A stretch of DNA of 64,000 nucleotides from an uncultured Barnesiella sp. (GCA_944321085.1 CALUJY010000013.1:1-64000); one strand, 5' to 3'. Positions 35,748 through 45,011 are shown, counted from the stretch's first letter. The notes: generated by a model not told the origin, from the sequence alone. Program-made: numbers and translations.

Positions 35748-35937
35748 GTATAGGGTTGTAAAGGCGATTGAATCCAATAATGGGGGTATAGAGGTGTATT
35801 CTGAGGAATGTATATGTAAAAATGTTGTTTATCAGATGCTTGTGTTGTGCGTAGGTAATTTCCTGATACAGCCTGTTCTTTGCAGCGGTGACTCCTGATG
35901 ATGCCTCTATGGTGAGAGGCGGGTACTGTTCCCGCAA

Positions 35938-36654
35938 TTATTTATTACTTAAACAGTCGTATAGGGTATAACTGTTTTTTCTTGAAAATTGCCATTTGTG
36001 GTATGCTTGTGTAGATGAACTTTTAACTCCTTTTCTCGGCATGCCTTCGCTTACTTCTCCCCGTGCATCTATGTCTATCCATACGGGATGGATTCCGTGG
36101 CTTTCCAATGAGAATCCGGTAAGAAGTTTTTTCAGATAGGTCGATTGTGTATTGATGGGAGTTGTTTTGTGGCTCTCTTCATATTTGACGAAAGATTGTT
36201 TTTCTGAGTCTGGCTCCCAAACCAGAAAACAGAGCTGCGTCATGTCTATGACAACGTATTGTCGAATCAGGACACTTGCACGGTATTGCTCGTCTTCGTT
36301 CTCAAAGGTTATATCATAGCCTGAGTCATGAGGGTTGAGGCTCATTATAGGAAGGTACGGGTATGCTTCGATGTTCTTGTGATTGCGGTGGTACATTATT
36401 TCATCCCGAATGGGAATCGGGCAGCCGCTTTCTGCATGAATATAATATTCGATTGTTTGTAGAAATATGCGGTAAACTTCGCAGTCGTTACGGTCTCTGA
36501 CACTTATATAGCCGCCATACAGGAAGCTCTCTGCAAGCTCCTTCAACTTGCTGTCTAATATATTGTCTAACTCGTATTCCTTCAATGCAGTTGTATCGAT
36601 ATTTGAGAATATCTTTTTTAATGAAAATGATTCTAATTGGGCTTTAAGATTCAT
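35938..36654 (-). CDS. Unknown protein in the ATPase-DUF4435 cluster
   Basis: I do not recognise this 238-aa protein. It has no signal peptide or membrane segment. The middle (YRASVLIRQYVVIDMTQLCF) and the C-terminal basic part (KWQFSRKNSYTLYDCL) suggest a soluble mixed alpha/beta protein. It is the last of three minus-strand genes, 86 bp after the deiminase gene, and is more AT-rich than the surrounding chromosome. A shared function with the deiminase is a guess from position and base composition. Confidence 0.65.
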   Translation of the reverse strand: MNLKAQLESFSLKKIFSNIDTTALKEYELDNILDSKLKELAESFLYGGYISVRDRNDCEVYRIFLQTIEYYIHAESGCPIPIRDEIMYHRNHKNIEAYPYLPIMSLNPHDSGYDITFENEDEQYRASVLIRQYVVIDMTQLCFLVWEPDSEKQSFVKYEESHKTTPINTQSTYLKKLLTGFSLESHGIHPVWIDIDARGEVSEGMPRKGVKSSSTQAYHKWQFSRKNSYTLYDCLSNK

Positions 36655-36740
36655 GGTCTGTCAAATTATTTTTTTAGTAAAAAGTTGATTAATTGTTTGA
36701 TTGTCAATTCAATTTTTATTGGTTCTTCTGGATGCCATTC

Positions 36741-37604
36741 TTACTTTTTGATATTCCATGTGATGCAATGCAGGCCTCCGCCTTTAAGGACTATATTGCA
36801 GCAATCGATAGCTCTTATTGTACAGTATGGAAATGCCGACCGGATATATTTTTCGGCAATTTCATCCTCCTCTATCCCGAATTTGGGCATGATAATCTTA
36901 TTGCCTACTTGCAAAAAATTGATATATGCCCAATTATAATCCAGGTTGGGATTTTTTACGGGGAAAAGCATCTCTGTTACTTCGTAACCGTTTTTTTCGA
37001 GCACACTTCTCATCTCTATCGCTTCGGCTTCATCGTTTTCTCTGTGATTGCTCATGAGAATGCGGTTACCGTCGCAATATTTTATAAAGCCATCGGAGTG
37101 TCCATATATATCGGCTTCTTCGTTATCGAGGCTGCCGGTAGGATGCCAGGGGATAATGATAACCTTATGGTTGAATATCTTTTCCAGCTGTTTATGGAAG
37201 TCGGCATCGCCTATCGGTCTGTTGTTTTCTGTAAATACTTTACTTGTCATAACCACGTTCTCTCCGCATAGTACAACGTTGCCTCCATCGATAATGATGT
37301 CTGTCTCGCGATAGCGAATGCCCAATTTCCGGCACGCCTCCGTACAATCTGTTATATAGTTCTCCCGGCTTTTAACATTAACCAAGTAATCTGGTGCGTA
37401 TTTGTATTTTAGAAAGTCGTTGCTCTCGATTTGAATGGGCATGTAGTCTCTGGCCCAAATATCTTTGGAGTCATAAATGTTGGCATATTTGATATCTAAT
37501 TCATCAAATAGGTTTGTCAGCTCTTTGTAGAAATCTTTGAACTCTTTCCAGTAGCCGAGTTTATATGATATATATACAAAATTGGTCTCTCTGTCTTGTA
37601 TCAT
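36741..37604 (-). CDS. Peptidylarginine deiminase/agmatine deiminase family enzyme
   Basis: The 287-aa protein has the pentein-fold active-site set: WARDYMP (50-56), GGN (107-109), GHSDG with His169 and Asp171, and GGGLHC with the nucleophile Cys280. It is shorter than typical agmatine deiminases (about 340-370 aa) and has no signal peptide. It would hydrolyse a guanidino group, but whether the substrate is agmatine, free arginine or a protein is open. It lies 44 bp after the ATPase-DUF4435 gene and 86 bp before the unknown gene. It is AT-rich against its surroundings, a sign of transfer. Confidence 0.82.
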   Translation of the reverse strand: MIQDRETNFVYISYKLGYWKEFKDFYKELTNLFDELDIKYANIYDSKDIWARDYMPIQIESNDFLKYKYAPDYLVNVKSRENYITDCTEACRKLGIRYRETDIIIDGGNVVLCGENVVMTSKVFTENNRPIGDADFHKQLEKIFNHKVIIIPWHPTGSLDNEEADIYGHSDGFIKYCDGNRILMSNHRENDEAEAIEMRSVLEKNGYEVTEMLFPVKNPNLDYNWAYINFLQVGNKIIMPKFGIEEDEIAEKYIRSAFPYCTIRAIDCCNIVLKGGGLHCITWNIKK

Positions 37605-37648
37605 TGAGGCTGTATCTTTGTGCGCTGTGAACGGTTGTTTGTCCGGTT

Positions 37649-39223
37649 TTATTTCAGCCCTACGGTTTCGCGCATGGCGGTGCGGATGGTCTGTGCTTCG
37701 TCGCGATTTTCACGCAGGAGAGAGAGGATGAATTTGATGTATTTGTCTTTGTTGGCAAAACCGCACATTTGTACGACGCCGCAGTTGGGCAACATCGCTT
37801 TTTGGTTGTAGACGCGCAGGATGCTGTTGTAACGTCGTCCGGTGACGTAGCTGCGGAACTCTTGGCACAGGTCGTAGTAGAGTTTGCGGGGGTTGCAGTC
37901 GCGGGTGAGATTCTTTATGTGGCTTTCGTATTCATCGATGTCGTTTGAGCGACGGTCGATGTTGCATTCGAGCTCGCGTTTGGTGCGGTGACGGGTGTGG
38001 AGGAGGGCTTGCGACTCTAACTCAGCATCGAACATGTTGATGATGTTGGTGCGAACGGTGCCGAAGACGTTGTTTTCATTTTGTCCCATGCGCCGGGCTA
38101 CGGTGCGTATGACGGGTTCTATGAGCAGCAGGTTTTCTATCTCGGCAACGTCGGGGACACTGATGTTGCGTTGGCGTAACGACTCTACTTCGCGAGAGGT
38201 GCGGCGGTCGCGGTCGACGATACCGTGCGACTCGATGTGGTGGAAACTTTTCAGGTCGGCAAAGGTGCGTGTGGTTTCAATCACTTTGGTGCATCCGCCG
38301 AGTGCTTTCACGGTGTATTCGGGGTAGAGTAAGGTATAGAGCTTTATGTCGATGCTATGTGTGTCGGTACCTTCGATGAAGAGAATAGGCTTGCGGCTGC
38401 CGAGAAGGTCTAAATAAACCTCTTCGGGGAGTTCGCCGAGGCTTTTGATGGTTTCGTATTCCCATGTTTGTTTTTCGGCGTCGAATGATTTTACCCAAAT
38501 GCAGGTGCTTTCGCTGCGAGAGGCGGCAAATTCGAGGTCGTGTGTAAGATAGACGAACATGCAATCGGGTCGCAGTTGCTCTATGGCATCCCATAGCGAT
38601 TTCATGATGGAGCGGTGCAGGAATACCTCGGGGTCTTCTATGAGGATGACTGAGTCTCTCTCGGCGAAGAGTGTCGATGCGATGAGGTATAGTACGGCTT
38701 TCTCGCCGTCGCTGAGCCGCATGGCGGCGTAGTGCTTGGGGTCGTCGCCTGCCATGATGCGCAGTTCGCCGGCAATACGCAGCATTTTGTTTTGTGGGAA
38801 GATGTTTTCCCACATGCGTTGTACGCGGTCTAACTTGGTGGATGGCGGCGGATTTTTCTTGTAGTTTTTGTTGCTGTTGTTTCCTTTGTATGTGAGTATG
38901 TTTACAAACTCTTCGTACAACAGCAGGTAGAGCAATTTATCGAACTCGGTGTCGATATTGCCTACTTTGTATGTGCTTTTTTCTTGTAGTTCGTTGTAGA
39001 TGTCGGAGATGCTTCGTCCTATGACGTTTTCTTTATGGGGCACGATGAATAGGGCTTTCAGTGCCGAGAGCCGGAAGAATGGTTTCCCGTTTCGCCGGTG
39101 GGCTATTTCATCGCCGAAACGGCTTTTCCCCGACCCGTTTGCGCCTATGATGGTAATGGCGTGCTGATTGTCGGTCCATTGTGTTTGCCCGTTTTTTGTG
39201 TGGGGAGGCAGTTCGATTTTCAT
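37649..39223 (-). CDS. ABC-type ATPase fused to DUF4435/TOPRIM-like domain (PARIS/OLD-like)
   Basis: The 524-aa protein has an SMC/ABC-type ATPase in its first half: Walker A GANGSGKS (27-34), signature LSDGEKA (170-176), Walker B ILIEDPE (193-199) and H-loop THD (H228). The second half begins ILFIEGTDTHS, with Glu284 and Asp287, then GIVDRDRR (DRD at 337-339) and EIENLLL (about 361-367). This is the pattern of DUF4435, a TOPRIM-related nuclease domain. ABC-ATPase plus DUF4435 is the make-up of PARIS anti-phage systems (AriA and AriB), here in one chain, and resembles OLD nucleases. A TATATTTG -7 box on the minus strand (39252-39259) precedes it. Anti-phage activity is inferred. Confidence 0.8.
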   Translation of the reverse strand: MKIELPPHTKNGQTQWTDNQHAITIIGANGSGKSRFGDEIAHRRNGKPFFRLSALKALFIVPHKENVIGRSISDIYNELQEKSTYKVGNIDTEFDKLLYLLLYEEFVNILTYKGNNSNKNYKKNPPPSTKLDRVQRMWENIFPQNKMLRIAGELRIMAGDDPKHYAAMRLSDGEKAVLYLIASTLFAERDSVILIEDPEVFLHRSIMKSLWDAIEQLRPDCMFVYLTHDLEFAASRSESTCIWVKSFDAEKQTWEYETIKSLGELPEEVYLDLLGSRKPILFIEGTDTHSIDIKLYTLLYPEYTVKALGGCTKVIETTRTFADLKSFHHIESHGIVDRDRRTSREVESLRQRNISVPDVAEIENLLLIEPVIRTVARRMGQNENNVFGTVRTNIINMFDAELESQALLHTRHRTKRELECNIDRRSNDIDEYESHIKNLTRDCNPRKLYYDLCQEFRSYVTGRRYNSILRVYNQKAMLPNCGVVQMCGFANKDKYIKFILSLLRENRDEAQTIRTAMRETVGLK

Positions 39224-39373
39224 GGTCAGGCGGTTATGGGGTGAATCTTTTCAAATATACGGTTTTTTTGCGAGTTGTGCTGTACGGTATGCTATTTTTA
39301 TGTATCTTTTGCTAAAATACAGAGTGTCCCGGTGTACCGTCTGAGAAAACTTGTTTTGTGCTGTGTGAAGGAG

Positions 39374-40351
39374 CTATGGCGAAGGTTCACATAGCTTCCC
39401 TTGCCAAGCGTTGCGTTGCTTCATCCGGCGGGTGATACGTGCTGTGAGTTCGTAGTTCTTGATGCCCCATCGGGGGGCTATCAGTAGGGATGCCGGTGAT
39501 TGTGATGCGAACCGTTCTATGGCGATGTCGGGGCGGAGGTGTTGCGCAAAGTCGATGGCGAGGTCGATGTAACGGTCTATGTCGGGGATGTCGAAGTTTT
39601 CGGGATGTTCGGCGTATTCCTGCCCCATGACGGTGCCCTTGATGAGTTGCAGTTGGTGGAGTTTGATGGTGTGCAGGGGCAGCTGCGACAGACGTTGCGC
39701 GTGCGTGAGCATGTCGGAGCGGCTTTCGCCGGGAAGGCCTAAGATGAGGTGTGCCCCAGTGATGATGCCTGCCTCGGCTGTGCGGCGTATGGCGAGTGCG
39801 GCGGTGGCGAAGTCGTGCCCGCGGTTGATGCGTTGCAGGGTGCGGTCGGAGGTGCTTTCTACGCCGTATTCTACGGTTACAAATGTGTGTTGCGCCAACT
39901 GCGCAAGGTATTGCAGCAGTTCGGGCGGCATGCAGTCGGGGCGGGTGCCTATGATGATACCTACCACGCCGGGAACCGACAAAGCTTCTTCGTAGCGTGC
40001 GACGAGTACATCGAGGGGGGCATAGGTGTTGGTGTAGGCTTGGAAGTAGGCAAGGTATTGCATAGAAGGGTATTTGCGTCCGAAGAAACGGATGCCTTCG
40101 TGCAGTTGCCGGCTTATGCTGCTCTCCTTGCGGCAATACTCGGGATTGAAGGTGTGGTTGTTGCAAAAGGTGCATCCGCCATAGCTGATTCGCCCGTCGC
40201 GATTGGGACAGGTGAAGCCGGCGTCGACCGATATTTTCTGCACTTTTCCCTCGAAGTATTGCCGCAAGAAGGCGGCGTAGTCGTAGTACCTTGCTTGTTC
40301 CACAGGCAGCGTGTTGTTATCGCATACGGTTATAGAACTCGACGACGGCAA
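39374..40351 (-). CDS. TIGR01212-family radical SAM protein (YhcC-like)
   Basis: The 325-aa protein has the long-spaced radical SAM cluster motif CPNRDGRISYGGCTFC, then GTRPDCMPP, VEYGVESTSDRTL, LILGLPGES and IKLHQLQLIKGT, all marks of the TIGR01212/YhcC family. The substrate is unknown. The start at 40351 overlaps the upstream peptidase gene by 35 nt. No later Met precedes the domain, so a non-ATG start nearer the cysteines is possible. It is the third gene of an aroC-peptidase-radical SAM unit. Confidence 0.9.
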   Translation of the reverse strand: MPSSSSITVCDNNTLPVEQARYYDYAAFLRQYFEGKVQKISVDAGFTCPNRDGRISYGGCTFCNNHTFNPEYCRKESSISRQLHEGIRFFGRKYPSMQYLAYFQAYTNTYAPLDVLVARYEEALSVPGVVGIIIGTRPDCMPPELLQYLAQLAQHTFVTVEYGVESTSDRTLQRINRGHDFATAALAIRRTAEAGIITGAHLILGLPGESRSDMLTHAQRLSQLPLHTIKLHQLQLIKGTVMGQEYAEHPENFDIPDIDRYIDLAIDFAQHLRPDIAIERFASQSPASLLIAPRWGIKNYELTARITRRMKQRNAWQGKLCEPSP

Positions 40352-41675
40352 TGATGCCTTTTTCGTACATCTCTAAGGGGAAATTTTCGTTGGGCGAGTG
40401 TATGGCGTTGGATTCCAAACCGAAGCCCATCAGTACCGATTTCAATCCTAAGACGCGCTCGAAGATGGGTATCACGCCGATGCTGCCTCCCCGACGAACG
40501 GCGAGCGGCGGTTGCCCGAAGGCAAGTGTAAATCCGGCTTCGGCAGCTTGGTAGGCCGGTATGTCTATGGGGCATACGTAGCTCTCGCTGCCGTGCATGG
40601 GCGTAACCTTGACGCTGACGGTATCGGGTGCGATGGCGGTGAAGTAGTCGATGAATTGTTGCGTTATGCGGTGGTAGTCTTGGTGCGGCACAAGGCGGCA
40701 CGATACTTTGGCATAGGCTTTCGACGGCAGTACGGTTTTAGAACCTTCGCCGGTGTATCCGCCCCAAATACCGCAGATGTCGAAGGTGGGGCGTATGGCT
40801 GTCCGTTCGAGCGTGCTGTATCCTTTTTCTCCGGCGAGAGCTTTCACGCCGATAGCCCGGCAGTATGCCGCTTCGTCGTGCGGTACAGCGGCCATCATGG
40901 CACGTTCTTTGGGCGAAACTTCCTCTACATCATCGTAGAAGTGCGGTATGGTGATGCGGCCGTCGGCGTCGATGATGCCTGCCAACAGGCGGCACAATAC
41001 GTTGATGGGGTTGGCGACAGCACCGCCGAAGTGTCCCGAATGGAGGTCGCGCGAGGGGCCTGTAACCTCTATCTCCCAATAGGCGAGGCCGCGCAGTCCG
41101 GTGGTCAGCGAGGGGTGCTCGCGTCCTATCATGCTGGTGTCCGATACCAAAATGACGTCGGCTTTCAGCAGTTCGGTGTGGTTGCGGCAGAACTCTTCCA
41201 ATCCCGGCGAGCCTACTTCTTCGCCTCCTTCGAGAAGGAATTTTACATTACAGTGGAGAATGCCTCGTTGCAAGGCTATTTCGAAGGCTTTCAGTTGGAT
41301 GAAACTCTGTCCTTTGTCGTCGTCGGTACCGCGTCCCCACAGGTGTTCGTCGCGGACTTCGGGCTCGAAGGGGTTGCTTTTCCAGAGTTCGAGCGGCTCG
41401 GCGGGCATTACGTCGTAGTGGCCGTAGACGAGGATGGTGGGCCACTCGGGATTTTGTATCTTTTCGGCATATACCACGGGGTTATACCCTGTTTCCATCA
41501 GCTCGGCACGGTCGGCTCCGGCATCGAGGAGCAGCTTGCACCACAGGCGGGCGCAGGCATACATGTCGTCTTTGTGCTCGGGCTTTGCGCTGATGGAGGG
41601 TATGCGCAGCAATGAGTAGAGTTCGTCGCGGAAGCGTTCGCGGTTTTTGTTGATGTAATCGAGTGTTTCTTGCAT
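40317..41675 (-). CDS. M20-family dipeptidase
   Basis: The 452-aa metallopeptidase has the zinc ligands expected for M20: YGHYDVMPAEP (His, Asp), GRGTDDDKGQ, EGGEEVGSPG with the general-base Glu, and a late His in NAIHSPNE. The dimerisation domain includes DLHSGHFGGAVANP. It is close to CNDP/PepV-type dipeptidases and cytoplasmic (no signal peptide). It starts 5 bp after aroC ends. Confidence 0.93.
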   Translation of the reverse strand: MQETLDYINKNRERFRDELYSLLRIPSISAKPEHKDDMYACARLWCKLLLDAGADRAELMETGYNPVVYAEKIQNPEWPTILVYGHYDVMPAEPLELWKSNPFEPEVRDEHLWGRGTDDDKGQSFIQLKAFEIALQRGILHCNVKFLLEGGEEVGSPGLEEFCRNHTELLKADVILVSDTSMIGREHPSLTTGLRGLAYWEIEVTGPSRDLHSGHFGGAVANPINVLCRLLAGIIDADGRITIPHFYDDVEEVSPKERAMMAAVPHDEAAYCRAIGVKALAGEKGYSTLERTAIRPTFDICGIWGGYTGEGSKTVLPSKAYAKVSCRLVPHQDYHRITQQFIDYFTAIAPDTVSVKVTPMHGSESYVCPIDIPAYQAAEAGFTLAFGQPPLAVRRGGSIGVIPIFERVLGLKSVLMGFGLESNAIHSPNENFPLEMYEKGIIAVVEFYNRMR

Positions 41676-41680
41676 AGCGA

Positions 41681-42769
41681 TTATAGGTTTTCGGGTAATG
41701 ATTTTCGGCTGTTGTGTTGCAGGCAGTGGTCGAGCAAGACCATAGCGGTCATGGCCTCGACAACGGGGACGGCGCGAGGTACGATACAGGGGTCGTGTCG
41801 GCCATGTGGCGTATAGGTTACGGGTTGTCCGTCGTCGGTGATGCTCCGGGTCGGCCTTGACAGGGTGGGAGTGGGCTTGAAAGCTACGCGGAAGTATATA
41901 TCTTCGCCGTTTGAGATGCCGCCTTGTATGCCGCCCGAGTGGTTGGTAAGCGTGGTTATGCGACCCTCTTGCGAAACGAAACAGTCGTTGGCTTGCGAGC
42001 CGCGCATGGCTGCTGCGGCAAATCCTGCCCCGTACTCAAAACCTTTGGCGGCATTGATGCCGAGCATGGCTTTACCCAAATCGGCATGCAACTTGTCGAA
42101 TATCGGTTCGCCCCAACCGGCCGGTATGCCCCGGACAATGCAGGTAACGATGCCGCCTACGCTGTCGCTCTCAGACCTGACGGCCGCGATAAGTTCTTCC
42201 ATGGCGAGAGCCGTAGGAGGATGCGGGCAACGCACGGCGTTGTCGTCGATGTGCGAGAAGTCGTATTGGTGGTAGTCGCCCGGGAGTGCGACCGTGCCTA
42301 TTTGCGAGGTGTAAGCGGTTACCGTGACACCCATGCCATGCAGTACTTGCAGGGCGATGGCGCCTGCTACGCAACGTACGGCCGTTTCGCGAGCCGATGC
42401 GCGGCCTCCGCCCCGGTAGTCGCGTATGCCGTATTTGGCCGTGTAGGTAAAGTCGGCATGCGAAGGGCGGAAGAGGTGTTGCAGGTCGTTGTAGTCTTGG
42501 CTGCGGCAGTCGCTGTTGCGTATGATGAAACCGATGGGGGCGCCGGTGCTTCGTCCCTCGAAAATACCCGAGAGAAACTCAACGTTGTCGTCTTCGTGTC
42601 GTTGTGTGGTAATGTCGGATTGCCCCGGACGGCGACGGCGCAAGAAGTGCCGTATCTGTTCCATGTCGAGCCGAATGCCGGCGGGCAGCCCGTCTATGAC
42701 GCCGCCTATTGCCGTGCCGTGCGATTCGCCAAAGGCAGTGAGCCTGTATAGTGTACCTGTCGTATTCAT
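41681..42769 (-). CDS. aroC: Chorismate synthase
   Basis: The 362-aa protein makes chorismate from 5-enolpyruvylshikimate-3-phosphate using reduced FMN, the last step of the shikimate pathway. Signature segments are GESHGTAIGGVIDGLPAG, RRRPGQSDITTQR, PSHADFTYTAKYG and RDYRGGGRASARET, all intact. It is the first gene of the minus-strand unit with the dipeptidase and radical SAM genes. No other aro gene is in the window. Confidence 0.98.
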   Translation of the reverse strand: MNTTGTLYRLTAFGESHGTAIGGVIDGLPAGIRLDMEQIRHFLRRRRPGQSDITTQRHEDDNVEFLSGIFEGRSTGAPIGFIIRNSDCRSQDYNDLQHLFRPSHADFTYTAKYGIRDYRGGGRASARETAVRCVAGAIALQVLHGMGVTVTAYTSQIGTVALPGDYHQYDFSHIDDNAVRCPHPPTALAMEELIAAVRSESDSVGGIVTCIVRGIPAGWGEPIFDKLHADLGKAMLGINAAKGFEYGAGFAAAAMRGSQANDCFVSQEGRITTLTNHSGGIQGGISNGEDIYFRVAFKPTPTLSRPTRSITDDGQPVTYTPHGRHDPCIVPRAVPVVEAMTAMVLLDHCLQHNSRKSLPENL

Positions 42770-42829
42770 GTCGTAGCGGTGAATAGGGTGATAAAGATAC
42801 TTCTTTTCTGCAAAAAAAGGAGTATGTTA

Positions 42830-42859
42830 TTGCCTGTTTATACAAAAGCTGTACATTTG
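42830..42859 (+). promoter_or_regulatory. Promoter of the OmpA-like lipoprotein gene
   Basis: TTG (42830-42832), 19 bp and TACATTTG (42852-42859). A small leader hairpin CCGCC-GACA-GGCGG (42871-42884) follows near the predicted mRNA start. Confidence 0.65.
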
Positions 42860-42905
42860 TGTATGTGAAACCGCCGACAGGCGGAGTTTGTAAAATAAAA
42901 ACTAT

Positions 42906-43589
42906 ATGTTTATGAAATCGATGAAATCTTTGTGTGTGGTATTGGCGGCAAGCCTCCTGTTTGTAAGCTGCAATATGTCGAACGTCGGCAAAGGCGCGTT
43001 GATAGGCGGAGGCTCGGGTGCAGCCGTAGGTGCCGGTATAGGTGCATTGATAGGTAAGGGAAAGGGTGCAGCCATAGGTGCTGCCATCGGTACGGTGGTG
43101 GGTACGACTGCGGGCAGCCTTATAGGCAAGAAGATGGATGATGCTGCTGCCCAAGCAAAAGAGATAGAGGGTGCCAGCGTAGAGCAGGTGACCGATGCCA
43201 ATGGACTGAAAGCTGTGAAGGTGAGCTTCGACTCGGGTATTCTTTTTGCGTTTAATTCGGCGGAACTGAATGCACAGTCGCGAAATTCGTTGAGCGAGTT
43301 CTCACGTATCCTTATGGATAATCCCGAGATGGATATAGATATTTACGGGCATACCGATAAGGTGGGTACTTATGAGGCAAATATGAAGGTGTCGCAACAA
43401 CGTGCCGAGGCGGTGGCTTCTTACTTGCGTCAGTGCGGCGTGAACAACAGCCAGATTGCCAAGGTGCAGGGTGTGGGATATAACCAATATGACGAGTCGT
43501 TGAGTGCGGCCGATAATCGCCGGGTAGATATATACCTCTATGCCAGCGAAGAGATGATAAAGGCTGCCGAGAATGGTACGTTGAAGTAG
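42906..43589 (+). CDS. OmpA-family lipoprotein with glycine zipper
   Basis: The 227-aa protein has a lipoprotein signal with lipobox LFVSC (Cys about 21). Residues about 30-75 are a glycine-zipper stretch of G/A repeats (GALIGGGSGAAVGAGIGALI), a membrane-inserting feature like that of SlyB/YmgG-type proteins. The C-terminal OmpA domain (GHTDKVG, SQQRAEAVASYL, DNRRVDIYLY) should bind peptidoglycan diaminopimelate. It probably ties the outer membrane to the wall. The first of several in-frame Met codons is used. Confidence 0.92.
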   Translation: MFMKSMKSLCVVLAASLLFVSCNMSNVGKGALIGGGSGAAVGAGIGALIGKGKGAAIGAAIGTVVGTTAGSLIGKKMDDAAAQAKEIEGASVEQVTDANGLKAVKVSFDSGILFAFNSAELNAQSRNSLSEFSRILMDNPEMDIDIYGHTDKVGTYEANMKVSQQRAEAVASYLRQCGVNNSQIAKVQGVGYNQYDESLSAADNRRVDIYLYASEEMIKAAENGTLK

Positions 43590-43620
43590 TTACGGCATCT
43601 TGTAGAGATTAAAAAAATAG

Positions 43621-43660
43621 CGCGGGGCTGCGATGCGATTGATTCGCCGGCAGCCCCGCG
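43621..43660. terminator. Bidirectional terminator
   Basis: CGCGGGGCTGC (43621-43631) pairs with GCAGCCCCGCG (43650-43660), between the convergent OmpA-like and C_GCAxxG_C_C genes. Confidence 0.8.
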
Positions 43661-43722
43661 TTGTCGTATGTTTTACACCTTGGTGTTGTTGTCAATGACT
43701 TTATGCTTCGGTATTTTGTGCT

Positions 43723-44238
43723 TTATGCCTCGGCGTTGTTGTCGGTGGCTTGTTGAGCCGCTTCTTTTTTTGTGTAACATTCGTTGAGGTATTCGCCGGT
43801 GAGTTGTGCCGCCAAGGCGACGCAGTCGGCGCAGGGGCGACGTCGATAATAGGCGGGAGTACGTTCTTCGGGCACGGGCGAATCGCTTTTTTGTGTCAGT
43901 CCTAACAGCTCGCGGCATACGATGCTGCCGCATTCGTGACGGAACTTCTCGGCGAGTTGCTGTACGCCGGCATATATTTCGGTACGTACTTTGCGGTCGG
44001 TATTCGATTTGCCCCAATGGGCGGTACCGCTGATGATGAACATGCCTGTAACGGCGCCGCATACTTCGCGCAGCCTGCCCATTCCGCCGCCCAGAGGCTC
44101 GACGATGGCGGCAAATTTCTCGGGGTCGATGTCGGTGATGTCGGCATAAGCCATGATGACGGCTTGCGAACAGTTGTATCCGTTGAGGAAGGCAGCGCGG
44201 GCACGTTCGGCGCGCTCTTCTACATTTAGTTTTGTCAT
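43723..44238 (-). CDS. C_GCAxxG_C_C family protein
   Basis: The 171-aa protein carries the family cysteines in order: YNCSQAV, LREVCGAVTG, HECGSIVCRELLG and RPCADCV. The conserved pattern suggests a bound metal or cluster and a redox role, which is unproven. The tail is Ala/Gln-rich. It is just downstream of ung on the same strand (19 bp) and likely cotranscribed with it. Confidence 0.9.
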   Translation of the reverse strand: MTKLNVEERAERARAAFLNGYNCSQAVIMAYADITDIDPEKFAAIVEPLGGGMGRLREVCGAVTGMFIISGTAHWGKSNTDRKVRTEIYAGVQQLAEKFRHECGSIVCRELLGLTQKSDSPVPEERTPAYYRRRPCADCVALAAQLTGEYLNECYTKKEAAQQATDNNAEA

Positions 44239-44257
44239 ATCGTTGTCTGTTTATAAG

Positions 44258-44920
44258 TTACCAATCGATGGGTTGTATCCCGTGGGCTGCGAGGTATTCG
44301 TTGGCTTTACTGAAATGGTGGTTGCCAAAGAAGCCGCGGTGAGCCGAGAGGGGAGACGGGTGCGGCGATTGTAAAACCAAATGACGGGTGCGGTCGATAA
44401 AAGCTCCTTTGCGCTGAGCGTATGCACCCCAAAGAATAAATACGATGTGTTTGCGCTTTTCGGCCAATTGATGTATTACGGCGTCGGTAAACTCTTCCCA
44501 TCCCCGGTTTTGGTGTGAGCCGGCCTGATGTGCCCGTACGGTGAGTGTTGCGTTGAGCAGCAATACGCCTTGTCGTGCCCATCGCAGCAGGTTGCCGTTG
44601 GACGGGACTGGCTTGCCTAAGTCGCTCTCAATCTCTTTGAAGATGTTCTGCAACGATGGGGGGAATTGTACTCCTTCGTTGACCGAGAAGCAGAGTCCGT
44701 GGGCTTGTCCTGGTTCGTGATAGGGGTCCTGGCCTAAAATAACGACCTTGACGTTGTCGAACGAGCATGCGTCGAATGCGGCAAACATTTGTTTTCCGGG
44801 TGGATATACCGTGTGTGTGGCGTATTCGTTGCGCACAAAGCGTACCAACTCGTCGAAGTAGGGTTTATCGAATTCGGTTTGCAGATGTTTTTTCCAGCTC
44901 TCTTCTATGCGTACATTCAT
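44258..44920 (-). CDS. ung: Uracil-DNA glycosylase
   Basis: The 220-aa family-1 enzyme removes uracil from DNA at the start of base-excision repair. Motifs are GQDPYH (63-68, catalytic Asp65), LLLNATLTV and HPSPLSAHRGF with the second catalytic His. All are intact. A minus-strand -7 box TAGCTTTG (44953-44960) lies inside the divergent tRNA-Arg promoter. Confidence 0.98.
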   Translation of the reverse strand: MNVRIEESWKKHLQTEFDKPYFDELVRFVRNEYATHTVYPPGKQMFAAFDACSFDNVKVVILGQDPYHEPGQAHGLCFSVNEGVQFPPSLQNIFKEIESDLGKPVPSNGNLLRWARQGVLLLNATLTVRAHQAGSHQNRGWEEFTDAVIHQLAEKRKHIVFILWGAYAQRKGAFIDRTRHLVLQSPHPSPLSAHRGFFGNHHFSKANEYLAAHGIQPIDW

Positions 44921-44949
44921 ACGGTGACGATATTTCGTGTTTCAAATTC

Positions 44950-44980
44950 TTGCAAAGCTACAAAAGATTTACTACTTTTG
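44950..44980 (+). promoter_or_regulatory. tRNA-Arg(CCG) promoter overlapping the ung promoter
   Basis: TTG (44950-44952), a 20-bp spacer and TACTTTTG (44973-44980) serve the tRNA. The spacer contains the minus-strand TAGCTTTG -7 box of ung (44953-44960), so the two polymerases would compete for the same DNA. Confidence 0.6.
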
Positions 44981-45011
44981 CCACGCTTTTCGGTGAAAAG
45001 CACCGGAGAAT

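Noticed and set aside
33633..35777. A 714-codon open frame on the minus strand across the M3 peptidase gene
   Set aside because: It is fully antisense to a well-conserved peptidase with zinc motif and signal peptide. Its translation has no family-like features and reflects codon bias of the real gene.
37614..37621. Plus-strand TATCTTTG promoter-like box
   Set aside because: No -33 partner and no plus-strand gene downstream.
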